Virus record (IMG/VR): IMGVR_UViG_3300030012_002497
Location: 1 to 29,774 of that record
Strand: one strand, 5' to 3'
Length of the DNA: 29,774 nucleotides
Source of the DNA: a virus
Translations under genes and position numbers: made by a program
Part shown: positions 4,896 to 12,690 of the stretch, piece after piece
Layout of the letters: every line of letters starts with the position of its first letter
Position numbering within the stretch: the first letter of the stretch is position 1
The notes under the pieces: generated by a model
Told to the model about the DNA's origin: nothing
What the model saw: only the letters and a program-made list of their open reading frames with translations
The model's database searches: none

Positions 4896-5288
4896 ATGAA
4901 TAGTGCAGCTTGGTGGTTTGCGTGTGAGAATGATGATGATGTGAAGTTTTATAGACGACACATAGTGAAAAGCCCCGCAGTAATAGATTGGATACAAGAA
5001 CAACGCGGATGCCATTATGACAGGCACGACGTTGGTGAAGAAGAACCAAAGAAAGAGTTGAATACAGAAATACTAGGCCCTTTACTTGCAAACCTCTCAG
5101 AGCTGGATCAGAAGATCTTACGACTACACTATGTAGAAGCTCTAAAATGGCGTGAGATAAGTGAACAGTTAGGCTACAACTTATCTTACTTATGGAAGCG
5201 TGAGAAGCGTGCAATGGAAAAACTTCGGGCTATTATTGACAGGGATGGCCTATCACCTTGGAGGAAAGATGACGAAGAAGATAGATGA
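4896..5288 (+). CDS. Sigma-region-4-like regulator
   Basis: The protein has 130 residues. Residues ~67-112 (LSELDQKILRLHYVEAL, then WREISEQLGYN and LWKREKRAMEKL) match the sigma70 region 4 helix-turn-helix pattern: a first helix of the L(S)xxxxxILxLxY type, a Gly turn, and a basic recognition helix ending in a repeated-Arg/Lys stretch. The first 65 residues are unrelated and acidic. Phage proteins of this build act as late-gene activators or sigma-like factors. AGGAG lies 6 nt before the ATG. It is just upstream of the packaging genes and is the only recognisable transcription protein in the window, so it is the best candidate for late-gene control. Confidence 0.6.
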   Translation: MNSAAWWFACENDDDVKFYRRHIVKSPAVIDWIQEQRGCHYDRHDVGEEEPKKELNTEILGPLLANLSELDQKILRLHYVEALKWREISEQLGYNLSYLWKREKRAMEKLRAIIDRDGLSPWRKDDEEDR

Positions 5289-5553
5289 AAAGTTAAAGAA
5301 GAAAGCACAACATGCAGCGCGTAGTCGCAACTACAAGACACGCCTCAAGCAAGCAGTTGACAAGGGCGACTTTGAAGAAGTGGTAAAATCAATCATGCTC
5401 TTGGCCATCAAGCACAATGAAGAGACAGATTGGAAAGCCTCACCCAGAACTTGGATGGAACTATTACAAGTATTGCACAAGTTCCGAGTAGAGTTTGGCA
5501 CAACCGATTCTGACTTTGAAGAGATCTTGCGTGTTGTTCATGGTGATGACTAA
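5269..5553 (+). CDS. Hypothetical protein, candidate small terminase
   Basis: It encodes 94 residues starting MTKKIDEKLKKKAQHAARS. The ATG at 5269 was chosen for its GGAGG 4 nt upstream; an earlier in-frame ATG at 5200 lies deep inside the sigma-like gene and has no such site. The N-terminus is basic and the C-terminus acidic (TTDSDFEEILRVVHGDD), and the protein is mostly helical. It overlaps the previous gene by 20 nt and the next gene by one base. Its place two genes before the large terminase fits a small terminase subunit, but no diagnostic motif is present. Confidence 0.5.
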   Translation: MTKKIDEKLKKKAQHAARSRNYKTRLKQAVDKGDFEEVVKSIMLLAIKHNEETDWKASPRTWMELLQVLHKFRVEFGTTDSDFEEILRVVHGDD

Positions 5554-5708
5554 TGAGTAGTATAGATGAGCAGATCAATGAGTTGAGTGCATCAGAGCTA
5601 CGTCAGTTGTTTGACATCTTGCGTATGAAGAATAGTCGTTTCGAGAAAGATTTGTATGATGCTCTTACCCTGATCAGAGCAAATAAACGTGCAAGAGGTA
5701 GAGGTTGA
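5553..5708 (+). CDS. Very small hypothetical protein
   Basis: It encodes 51 residues, MSSIDEQINELSASELRQLF followed by DILRMKNSRFEKDLYDALTL and a basic RANKRARGRG tail. It starts at a TAATG overlap with the previous stop and ends in the TTGA overlap with the terminase start, so it sits tightly inside a translationally coupled string. The product is probably a small helical protein with a basic tail and could be part of the packaging machinery. No family is recognised. Confidence 0.6.
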   Translation: MSSIDEQINELSASELRQLFDILRMKNSRFEKDLYDALTLIRANKRARGRG

Positions 5709-7249
5709 GTAGAATAACAAAGATTAGCCCGCAGGTTCTGAAAGCATTTGAAGATCCTCGCAACTTTTTTAAGTTCCTGAAAGTATTTAACAAGGAAACC
5801 GGGAAGCTTGAACCCTTTGTGCTACGACCTCAACAAGAAGAGTTGTTAGATGCATTGATGACACACAACAAGATTGTGGTTCTCAAAGCACGACAACTTG
5901 GTATTTCAACACTACTCCGTGCTTATTTCTTGTGGAAATCTTACATGTCCAAAGAACCAACCAGACATGCTATCATTAGTTATACTAGAGATTCCGCAGA
6001 TCACCTACATAACATGGATAAGTCATTCTACCTTAGTTTACCTAAGGCATTACAGAGGAAGCTTTCTAAGTCATCCTCGAGAACATTACAGTTTGGAGAT
6101 ACCAATGCAGAACTACGAGCCTTCACAGCCGGTGGAAAAGCCGGAGCCACACGTTCTTTTACTTTTTCAGATACACACATTTCTGAGTTTGCTTTCTTTG
6201 ACGACCAAGATGACTTGCTTGCAAATGTCATGGCCTCGGTTGGAGAAGGACAGATTGTAATAGAGACAACACCCAACTCACCAGGTGATAAATACCACGA
6301 CTTGATTGAAGGTGCTCCAGACAATGGCTGGCACCTCTGCTGGTTCCCGTGGTATGAACACCCTCAGTATACAAAGAAAAGCCAGTTCCATCAACCTCAG
6401 GTGCCAGATCCAACTGAAGAAGAGCTAGAGATAAAGCATGACTTTGATCTCACACTAGGGCAGCTCTATTGGCGTAGAACAATGATAAGAACTATGGGCT
6501 TAGAAAAGTTTAGAAGAGAGTTTCCAGCAACCGTTGATGAAGCTTTCTTTGCTTCGAGTAATGAGTTCTTTCCACTGGACATCTTGGATCAGATGGATGT
6601 GTTAGATCTTGGTGGACAAAAAGAGCGGTGGTATTGCGACATGGTGCAAGGTGATCGCTATGCTATGGGTGTGGATGTTGCGGCGGGTAGAGGTGGGGAT
6701 TACAGTGTGATTACTGTGGTGAGCTGCACAACACACTTACCGATTTACCATTATCGTAGTAATCAAATCTTACCACATGAGTTTGCTGAGAAGATCTACG
6801 AGTTGTATTGGGATTTTAATGAACCCTATACAATCATAGAGCAGAACGGGCCAGGTGAAACTGTGCTTTACAGAATGAGAGAGTGGAAGGTCAAGAATCT
6901 TTACAAAGACAGCAAGGGTAGAGATTGGAGAACAAGAAAGGAAAATAAAATAGCTATTTATGACTACCTACGCGATCTTATTTGCGAAGGTGTTATTGAT
7001 GCTGTAGACAAGACGCTTTGGAAAGAAATGCAAACAATACAAATCACAAAAGGTGCACCTGCCAGTGCCGGACACGATGACATGGTCATGGCCACTGCTC
7101 TTGCACTATGGGGTGCAAAACTAAAACCTACACCTTCAGGCTATAACATACGTAAAACAATGTTAGATGACATGATTAAAAGTAGACGTGCTGCAAGAAT
7201 ACGTAAACAAGGTGGCCTGCATAAACACATTAGAGGATGGAAGAAATGA
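5705..7249 (+). CDS. terL: Terminase large subunit
   Basis: This is the ATP-driven DNA packaging motor and nuclease, 514 residues. The Walker A-like loop is KARQLGIST (61-69). The Walker B strand with catalytic Glu is THISEFAFF (E161), and the coupling motif is IETTPN (186-191). The C-terminal RNase H-like nuclease shows D324 in MGVDVAAGRGGDYS, E379 in TIIEQNGPGE and D458/D459 in GHDDMVMA. Length and motif order are normal for the family. The start is a TTG at 5705 overlapping the previous stop as TTGA. A stop codon lies two codons upstream and the next ATG would remove the ATPase core, so the rare start is well supported. Confidence 0.93.
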   Translation: MSRITKISPQVLKAFEDPRNFFKFLKVFNKETGKLEPFVLRPQQEELLDALMTHNKIVVLKARQLGISTLLRAYFLWKSYMSKEPTRHAIISYTRDSADHLHNMDKSFYLSLPKALQRKLSKSSSRTLQFGDTNAELRAFTAGGKAGATRSFTFSDTHISEFAFFDDQDDLLANVMASVGEGQIVIETTPNSPGDKYHDLIEGAPDNGWHLCWFPWYEHPQYTKKSQFHQPQVPDPTEEELEIKHDFDLTLGQLYWRRTMIRTMGLEKFRREFPATVDEAFFASSNEFFPLDILDQMDVLDLGGQKERWYCDMVQGDRYAMGVDVAAGRGGDYSVITVVSCTTHLPIYHYRSNQILPHEFAEKIYELYWDFNEPYTIIEQNGPGETVLYRMREWKVKNLYKDSKGRDWRTRKENKIAIYDYLRDLICEGVIDAVDKTLWKEMQTIQITKGAPASAGHDDMVMATALALWGAKLKPTPSGYNIRKTMLDDMIKSRRAARIRKQGGLHKHIRGWKK

Positions 7250-8925
7250 AATACAAAATGACGCCTAGTATTATCCAACAGATTTGCAAGATACATGAAG
7301 ATTATTGGGATGACATCCGATCTGACTTATTTAGATACAAACAAGCATACGAAACCCGCTTCTGGGACAAGACAACAGAAGGTCAACTACAAACTTATGT
7401 CCAGACAGCAGATGCTTATGGCTACATTGAATCATACATTGCATCACTCTTTGCTAGAAACCCAGGTGTTGTGGTCAAAAACGGTATTCGTGGTAGAGGT
7501 GATTCTCGTATTGCTCAGCACATTGCCAATGATTTTCTGGCATACCAACGTCAACAAATAGAAAATGCTAGCCGTATGGCACTAATCTATCCTATGTCAT
7601 TTATCAAGATGATGCCAACAGGTAGAGAAGACATCATGCGTAAGATTGACACATGTGCTATACCACCATGGGAAGTAATCTTAGATAGAGAGGCAAGAAG
7701 ATACGAAGATCAGAGGTATGTAGGTCATAAATACTACATGACACTTATTGATGCACGTCATAAGTTTGGTGATAAGAAATACAGCCCTATCAAGAAAGAA
7801 GATTACTTTGACAAGTATAATGCAGATCACTACTACAATGATGACTCAAACACAGTTGGTGATCAAAACTTTGACTTTTACAAATACATAGAAGTTGTAG
7901 AGATCTATGACCTCCATACAAAACTTTTACATTTCTGGTCGCCAAACTGGCAAGACGGCAACAAAATGCTCTTGGTAGAAGAGATTCCATTTAGAGATGC
8001 CAATGATGATCCAGTGCCACCAATCATACCACTTTACTTCAATCGTCTACCTGATAAGCCACTTGATGGTTATTCAGCTATGCGACGCATTTATGATCAG
8101 ATTTATGAAACCAACATGGTTCGAACGTATCAGGCTAACGCTGTCCGTAAAGCATCTAGACAATACCTAGTGAAGAAAGGTGTGTTGGATGAAGAGCAAA
8201 TGGCACAGATAACCAGTGGCATTGACGGCTTGTTTGTGGAGGTGGATGAAGAGTCGCTAGCGGGTGTAATGACAGCGCTACCTCAGAATCCTACACCTCC
8301 AGAACTTGAGTTCTACGTGCAACAGGTGCAACGAGACAAAGACAAAGGCTCTATCTTGGCACCGTTCACAAGGGGAGAGAGCTCAAGAACAAGTGCTACA
8401 GAAGCAGCAGCATTAGCCGCCTATACATCATCAGAGATTGGACGTCTTGCAAGAGAGCGAGATGCAACCATTGAACACATAGCAAGCACTTATCTGAACA
8501 TGTTAAGCTTGTATGTAGAAGAAGACAATGTTCGTCAGATTGTAGTAATAGACAACGAGCCAATGGTTGTCAATGCACAGATGTTAGAAGAAAACTTCCA
8601 CATTTATGCAATGGATCAGGCATCAACACCACTTTCAGAATCTGTAAAGAAGCGTGAGTTTATCCAGTCAATACCAATGCTACAACAACTTGGCGTTCCA
8701 CAGAAAGATTTACTATCAGAACTAGTCAGGACACTTGGCCTACCTGAAGATTTTGTTAGTGCAGCAGAAGAAGCAAAACAACAACAAGTATCTGCAGCCA
8801 AGGCTAGAGCCGCAGCAGAAGGAGTTGGTGCAGATGCTGCTGAGCAAGCAGGAGGTTTAGTTTCGACACCTCAAGGGCCAGCTAACTTACAAGGCGTTCT
8901 TCCAGGCGCACAATCAGTTTCATAG
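7246..8925 (+). CDS. Portal protein
   Basis: The protein has 559 residues and follows the large terminase directly (ATGA overlap at 7246-7249). An ATG at 7237 would add three residues but sits hard against AGAGG with no spacing. The central region YSAMRRIYDQIYETNMVRTY and the later RGESSRTSATEAAALAAYTS, followed by a long helix (SEIGRLARERDATIEHIAST), are typical of the portal wing/stem, where a Thr-Ala-Thr-Glu-type motif precedes the long helix. The C-terminus is Ala/Gln-rich. Twelve copies would form the DNA entry ring at one capsid vertex and dock the terminase. The length fits podovirus portals. Confidence 0.8.
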   Translation: MKYKMTPSIIQQICKIHEDYWDDIRSDLFRYKQAYETRFWDKTTEGQLQTYVQTADAYGYIESYIASLFARNPGVVVKNGIRGRGDSRIAQHIANDFLAYQRQQIENASRMALIYPMSFIKMMPTGREDIMRKIDTCAIPPWEVILDREARRYEDQRYVGHKYYMTLIDARHKFGDKKYSPIKKEDYFDKYNADHYYNDDSNTVGDQNFDFYKYIEVVEIYDLHTKLLHFWSPNWQDGNKMLLVEEIPFRDANDDPVPPIIPLYFNRLPDKPLDGYSAMRRIYDQIYETNMVRTYQANAVRKASRQYLVKKGVLDEEQMAQITSGIDGLFVEVDEESLAGVMTALPQNPTPPELEFYVQQVQRDKDKGSILAPFTRGESSRTSATEAAALAAYTSSEIGRLARERDATIEHIASTYLNMLSLYVEEDNVRQIVVIDNEPMVVNAQMLEENFHIYAMDQASTPLSESVKKREFIQSIPMLQQLGVPQKDLLSELVRTLGLPEDFVSAAEEAKQQQVSAAKARAAAEGVGADAAEQAGGLVSTPQGPANLQGVLPGAQSVS

Positions 8926-8933
8926 GAGCAGAC

Positions 8934-9428
8934 GTGGGATTTTATAAAGTAGAATGTAAGAAGTGCCAAAAAGAATGGCAAGTAATGTGCAGTTTCGACG
9001 ACTTAGCAACAATGGAGTGTGGAGCCAGAGATTACTGGGACAGGCCAATGCAGTTCAATGATGCAGATGGCACAGAAAACTCAGAAGGTTGTGGCAACAT
9101 CATGGAAAGAGTTTACCAACCTATGACATTCTCAATCATGGGTAAAGGTTTACATCAAAATGGTGTTCACAATAGTAGAGGACATTATTCTCAGGCTTTT
9201 GGCAGGTATTTTGAAGACAAACGTGCAATGTATGAGTATGCAGAAGCGAATGGTTATCGATCAGTTAGCCAATCCGAAGCAGACACTGCACTAGCAGCAC
9301 AAGCAGATAGATTGAGAGAGAAAGATAAACTAGCAGAAAAATGGACAGACAACCTCAAAGCCGCTGGAGGTGATAAAGTGCAAGCAGCAGCAAAAACATT
9401 CGTATCTAAAGACATGCAAGACAAATAG
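8934..9428 (+). CDS. Zinc-ribbon-type protein in head operon
   Basis: It encodes 164 residues from a GTG at 8934, with AGGAG 5 nt upstream. The N-terminus has C8-x2-C11, C19, C29 and C53, a Cys pattern like a small zinc ribbon. The middle (QPMTFSIMGKGLHQNG) is followed by a helical, charged C-terminal half rich in Ala, Asp and Lys. Zinc-ribbon proteins next to the portal gene occur in several marine phages, but the role is not established. It could be a virion or head-assembly factor. Confidence 0.55.
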   Translation: MGFYKVECKKCQKEWQVMCSFDDLATMECGARDYWDRPMQFNDADGTENSEGCGNIMERVYQPMTFSIMGKGLHQNGVHNSRGHYSQAFGRYFEDKRAMYEYAEANGYRSVSQSEADTALAAQADRLREKDKLAEKWTDNLKAAGGDKVQAAAKTFVSKDMQDK

Positions 9429-9437
9429 GAGATAACT

Positions 9438-9968
9438 ATGCAAGAGAAAGTAGAACAAATGGCCATGATGGCCGACATGGCGGAAGCAGAGAAGATGTCT
9501 GAGTTTGCACCTGAAGGAAGCTTCAAACGCGACACAGTCAACCGTATGATCCGCTCAGTAAATGAAATGCTCAAACACTTCAGTGCAAACCCGATTGGTG
9601 AGGTTGCAGAAGATGTTGAAGGCCCATTACCAACAGATCTGGTCAAGGCACTAATGATGATTAACTCAGCACTAGAAGATGCCAAGATGACCGACTACAT
9701 TATCGATCTAGAAGGATTGAGTGATGATAGAGATCTAATGATGGCAAGAGGTAAGATAGACACCGGTGCCAAAGACAGAGCATTTATCGCATTTTTACGC
9801 AAACCAATGCCAGAACAAGGAACAGATGTTGCTGTATCGGTAGAGGTTGAAGAAGAAGTGCCACCAGGTTTTCATAGAATGCCTGATGGTAGTATCATGG
9901 CCGACTCAGAACATGAAGGCATGGACAAAGAAGAAGACGTAGACAAACTTTTAATGTCTCGCATGTAG
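9438..9968 (+). CDS. Hypothetical protein, head region
   Basis: It encodes 176 residues, Met-rich and acidic, beginning MQEKVEQMAMMADMAEAEKM and ending in a strongly acidic tail (EGMDKEEDVDKLLMSRM). It is probably mostly helical. AGGAG is 6 nt before the ATG. It sits between the zinc-ribbon gene and the scaffold-like gene, so a head-assembly or virion role is likely. No family is recognised. Confidence 0.55.
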   Translation: MQEKVEQMAMMADMAEAEKMSEFAPEGSFKRDTVNRMIRSVNEMLKHFSANPIGEVAEDVEGPLPTDLVKALMMINSALEDAKMTDYIIDLEGLSDDRDLMMARGKIDTGAKDRAFIAFLRKPMPEQGTDVAVSVEVEEEVPPGFHRMPDGSIMADSEHEGMDKEEDVDKLLMSRM

Positions 9969-10006
9969 TGAGACACTAATCAATACTCAAGAACGTAGGA
10001 GAAGAA

Positions 10007-10903
10007 ATGAGTGATGAACTAAGCAATACTCCGGAAGGAACTGCACAAACAACTACAGAATCATCTGTTAGTGAAACGACGTTGAACACAGAATCATCTG
10101 GTGAAGCGACTAATGAAAACACACAGGGCGACGCAACAAAACCCTCTCACAAGGCTTTTGGTGAAACAGCACAAAATCGGCAAGCGGAAGCATTGCGGAG
10201 AGCAGAGCTGGAACAAGCGCGTAAACCTAAGTCAATAGCATTAGAAGATTTACAAGATGAGGATTTACCAGAAGGTAAAGGTGTAGATTACAAGAAAGTG
10301 TTAGAGGTTTTACCAGACGATGCAAAAACATTGATTGGTAATCTTCGAGCTGATTACACGCGGAAAACTCAAGAGTTGGCACAACAACGAAAAGAGTTAG
10401 AAGCACAGATGAAGGCACTTACTGATGGTGAGTTTTTTAAGAAAGTAAGAGAACAAGCATCTCAACCTGATGTTGAACTTGATCCTTACCGAACAGAAAC
10501 TTTTGAGGCACGCATACAGCAAGAAGTAGCAAGAAGAATGCAAGAAGCGTTTGCTCCACTACAACAACAGCAAGAACTACAGATGAGACAAATGAAGTTG
10601 AACGAGTTCAAAACTGCTCATCCTGACTTAGATGACATGAAACATGATGTTGCTGATTTACTTAAATCAAATCCGTCTTTGTCATTGCAAGATGCGTATT
10701 TCATAACCAAAGGCAAAAAATCTTCAGAAAGATTGAGTGCACTAGAGCAAGAAAATGCAGAACGCAAAGCTCGAATGCGTGAGATAGGTTTGAAGATTGG
10801 TCAAGGTAAAGATGTGAATCCAAACAAGCCACCGAAAGGCTTGAAAGGCTTTGAGCTTTACCAGTGGTTTGAACGACAAAAAAGCAAAAAGTTAGGAAAG
10901 TAG
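10007..10903 (+). CDS. Scaffolding-like protein
   Basis: The protein has 298 residues. The N-terminal ~50 residues are low-complexity Thr/Ser/Glu-rich. The middle is a long, charged coiled-coil region (RKTQELAQQRKELEAQMKAL and QQEVARRMQEAFAPLQQQQE). The C-terminus is basic (FERQKSKKLGK). An acidic, helical protein directly before the major capsid gene with a basic tail is the classic scaffold profile: it guides procapsid assembly and then leaves. GGAG precedes the ATG at a normal distance. Sequence identity to a known scaffold is not claimed. Confidence 0.7.
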   Translation: MSDELSNTPEGTAQTTTESSVSETTLNTESSGEATNENTQGDATKPSHKAFGETAQNRQAEALRRAELEQARKPKSIALEDLQDEDLPEGKGVDYKKVLEVLPDDAKTLIGNLRADYTRKTQELAQQRKELEAQMKALTDGEFFKKVREQASQPDVELDPYRTETFEARIQQEVARRMQEAFAPLQQQQELQMRQMKLNEFKTAHPDLDDMKHDVADLLKSNPSLSLQDAYFITKGKKSSERLSALEQENAERKARMREIGLKIGQGKDVNPNKPPKGLKGFELYQWFERQKSKKLGK

Positions 10904-11048
10904 GAAAAAAACTTTGCTATTTATGAAAGCCCCTCTTGGCGCATCGAAAAGAGGACAAGCTAACGGATTCGAGAGAATAACCTTACTTGTGGATGCAACA
11001 AACAAAATAACATAACGACTAAGCCGAATAGATTGGAGGACACAAATC
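10904..11048 (+). promoter_or_regulatory. Major capsid gene leader
   Basis: These 145 bases separate the scaffold and capsid genes. A short hairpin CCTCTT (10932-10937) with AAGAGG (10949-10954) is followed by AAGCCGAATAG and GGAGG (11021-11039). The AAGCCG-TAG-GGAGG arrangement recurs before the genes at 28185 and 28674. The unusually long leader suggests separate control or stabilisation of capsid mRNA. Confidence 0.4.
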
Positions 11049-12056
11049 ATGGCGATTTCAAATGACGTATTATCATCGACCCTCCGTATCTTACTCGAAG
11101 AAGAAGTAGACAACCTTTTTAAGGCTGTTCCTCTTTTAGAGCAGATGCGTCAGAGTGGCGGTGTAGAAACTTATGACGGTGGACAGAAACTAGATGTTCC
11201 ACTTATTTTAGCTGAGCATAGCTCAATCACACAACTTTCAAACGGGTATGAACCTGTTAACCTAGCAGTAAAAGATGCACTTCGTAATGCTACTTTCAAC
11301 TGGTGCGACTTTGTTGCTCCGGTAGTTATTACCAGAAAAGAAGAGCTTTCCAATAAAGGGCCAAAGGCTGTTGTTTCTATTGCAGAAGCACGCATGAAGT
11401 CAGTTATGGGGCTTTTACAACGTGAAGTAGAAAAGCAACTTATTGCCGGATCTTCTACTGTATTATCAGATCTGAACTCACTTTACTCAGACGACCAGAA
11501 CAGAACCAATGGTGGTTTCATGGCTGGTGGTGCTTATGGAACCGCTCAAGGTGGATCTGTAGGTGGAATCAATACTGCAACATTCTCAACATTCAATAAC
11601 CAATGGAAAGAATCTGCAGCATTCGACATCTCTGACATGGTAGATCTTTACATCAACTGTCAAGCTTATACCCCTGGTGGTGGAAGCCCTAACTTGATTG
11701 TAATGAACTCTGATACTTACAAAGAATACAAATCAGATCTCTTCGCTAACGAAAGATTTATGGCAGAAGACAGCCTTGATGGTGGTCGTCTCTCATTAAT
11801 GTTCCATGGCGCTAGAGTTTACTACGATCCGTTCATGGATGGCTTACAGACAACCACTACAACTGGTGCTGGTAAAGATGTCCGTGCTTACTTCTTGAAT
11901 ACCGATTACCTGAAGCTTGCTTTCGATGAGGATGCACAGTTTGAGATGGAAGATTTTGAACACATTAGTGGTTATGCTTCTAGATCTGCTAACATTCTAA
12001 CTCGTATGCAAATGTATGTTCAGCATCTTGGTGCTCAAGGTTTACTTACTAAATAG
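11049..12056 (+). CDS. Major capsid protein
   Basis: The protein has 335 residues and lies directly downstream of the scaffold-like gene. The N-terminus (ISNDVLSSTLRILLEEEVDN) is helical. The central helix-loop region (SIAEARMKSVMGLLQREVEK then QLIAGSS) resembles the spine helix of HK97-type capsid proteins. A Gly-rich loop lies at ~150-180, and NLIVMNSDTYKEYKSDLF resembles the P/A-domain strand-helix pattern common in phage capsids. It ends with MQMYVQHLGAQGLLTK. GGAGG lies 9 nt before the ATG. Position, size and pattern agree; hundreds of copies would form the icosahedral shell. Confidence 0.8.
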   Translation: MAISNDVLSSTLRILLEEEVDNLFKAVPLLEQMRQSGGVETYDGGQKLDVPLILAEHSSITQLSNGYEPVNLAVKDALRNATFNWCDFVAPVVITRKEELSNKGPKAVVSIAEARMKSVMGLLQREVEKQLIAGSSTVLSDLNSLYSDDQNRTNGGFMAGGAYGTAQGGSVGGINTATFSTFNNQWKESAAFDISDMVDLYINCQAYTPGGGSPNLIVMNSDTYKEYKSDLFANERFMAEDSLDGGRLSLMFHGARVYYDPFMDGLQTTTTTGAGKDVRAYFLNTDYLKLAFDEDAQFEMEDFEHISGYASRSANILTRMQMYVQHLGAQGLLTK

Positions 12057-12065
12057 GAGATTATC

Positions 12066-12551
12066 ATGGCTACAAATACTTTATTACAATACTTAGAATC
12101 TGCTGATAGCACAGGAGCTGCTTATAGTTCTGAAACTTCACACAGACGTCAAGTCGAAACCTTTATCGCTTCAGGTGCGGTTGCCATCGGAGATGTAGTT
12201 AGTTTTGCTTTTGCAAACGGCTCAAATCCAGGTGATGCTGTTCTTCAAGTCAAGAAGGCTGTTGCTGACAAACACTGTGTTGGTGTCGCTATTACAGCTG
12301 CTGCTGATGGTGAACAGGTTCAAATCTGCATAGCAGGTGTATGTGAAGCAACTGTCGCTGGTAAGAACAATGCTGGTAATGCCGGTATCTCATCTGGAGA
12401 TTTCTTATCTCTTGGTGATGAAGCCGGAACTTTTTACAAGTTCACTGTAGGAACTGATGCTGGAGTCGACGCTATTGCTGTTGATGACAAGACATCTGCT
12501 GCTTCCGAAGGAAACTTGAAGAAGACAGTCATTCTTATCAAGAAGTTCTAA
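12066..12551 (+). CDS. Capsid decoration-type protein
   Basis: The protein has 161 residues and is Ala/Gly/Val-rich. Motifs such as GDVVSFAFANG and HCVGVAITAAADGEQVQICI alternate beta strands with short turns. This pattern resembles DUF2190-type phage decoration proteins that bind the outside of the capsid lattice. The gene follows the major capsid gene by 9 bp, with AGGAG before the ATG, so it should be made in similar amounts. The strong terminator at 12640-12667 closes this capsid-decoration unit. Confidence 0.65.
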   Translation: MATNTLLQYLESADSTGAAYSSETSHRRQVETFIASGAVAIGDVVSFAFANGSNPGDAVLQVKKAVADKHCVGVAITAAADGEQVQICIAGVCEATVAGKNNAGNAGISSGDFLSLGDEAGTFYKFTVGTDAGVDAIAVDDKTSAASEGNLKKTVILIKKF

Positions 12552-12591
12552 GCAACAACAAGAATACCTAGCGCCCAGGGTTAAGGGCATT

Positions 12592-12620
12592 ATCTAAATG
12601 TTCTAGACATTCATTTAGAT
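12592..12620 (+). repeat. Perfect inverted repeat upstream of terminator
   Basis: ATCTAAATG (12592-12600) pairs with CATTTAGAT (12612-12620) around 11 nt, and an alternative inner stem AATGT/ACATT exists. A smaller GCCC/GGGC stem lies at 12573-12588. Together they make the end of the head transcript highly structured. Confidence 0.5.
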
Positions 12621-12639
12621 TCTCCTTGAAAACAGTTGG

Positions 12640-12667
12640 CCCTGCCTCTTCTGGGGCAGGGTTTTTT
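12640..12667 (+). terminator. Strong intrinsic terminator after head genes
   Basis: CCCTGCC (12640-12646) pairs perfectly with GGCAGGG (12655-12661) and is followed at once by six Ts. It is the best intrinsic terminator in the window. Only 23 bp remain before the next start codon, too few for a usual promoter, so the tail genes should depend on read-through. Confidence 0.88.
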
Positions 12668-12690
12668 CATTAAAGCACAGAGGAAAGTAA

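Noticed and set aside
5200-5268. Longer N-terminus for the gene ending at 5553
   Set aside because: It would lie fully inside the sigma-like gene and has no ribosome-binding site, whereas 5269 has GGAGG 4 nt upstream.
10923-11015. 30-codon open frame in the capsid leader (MKAPLGASKRG...)
   Set aside because: No ribosome-binding site at a usable distance, and its start overlaps the leader hairpin. A leader peptide is possible but not supported.
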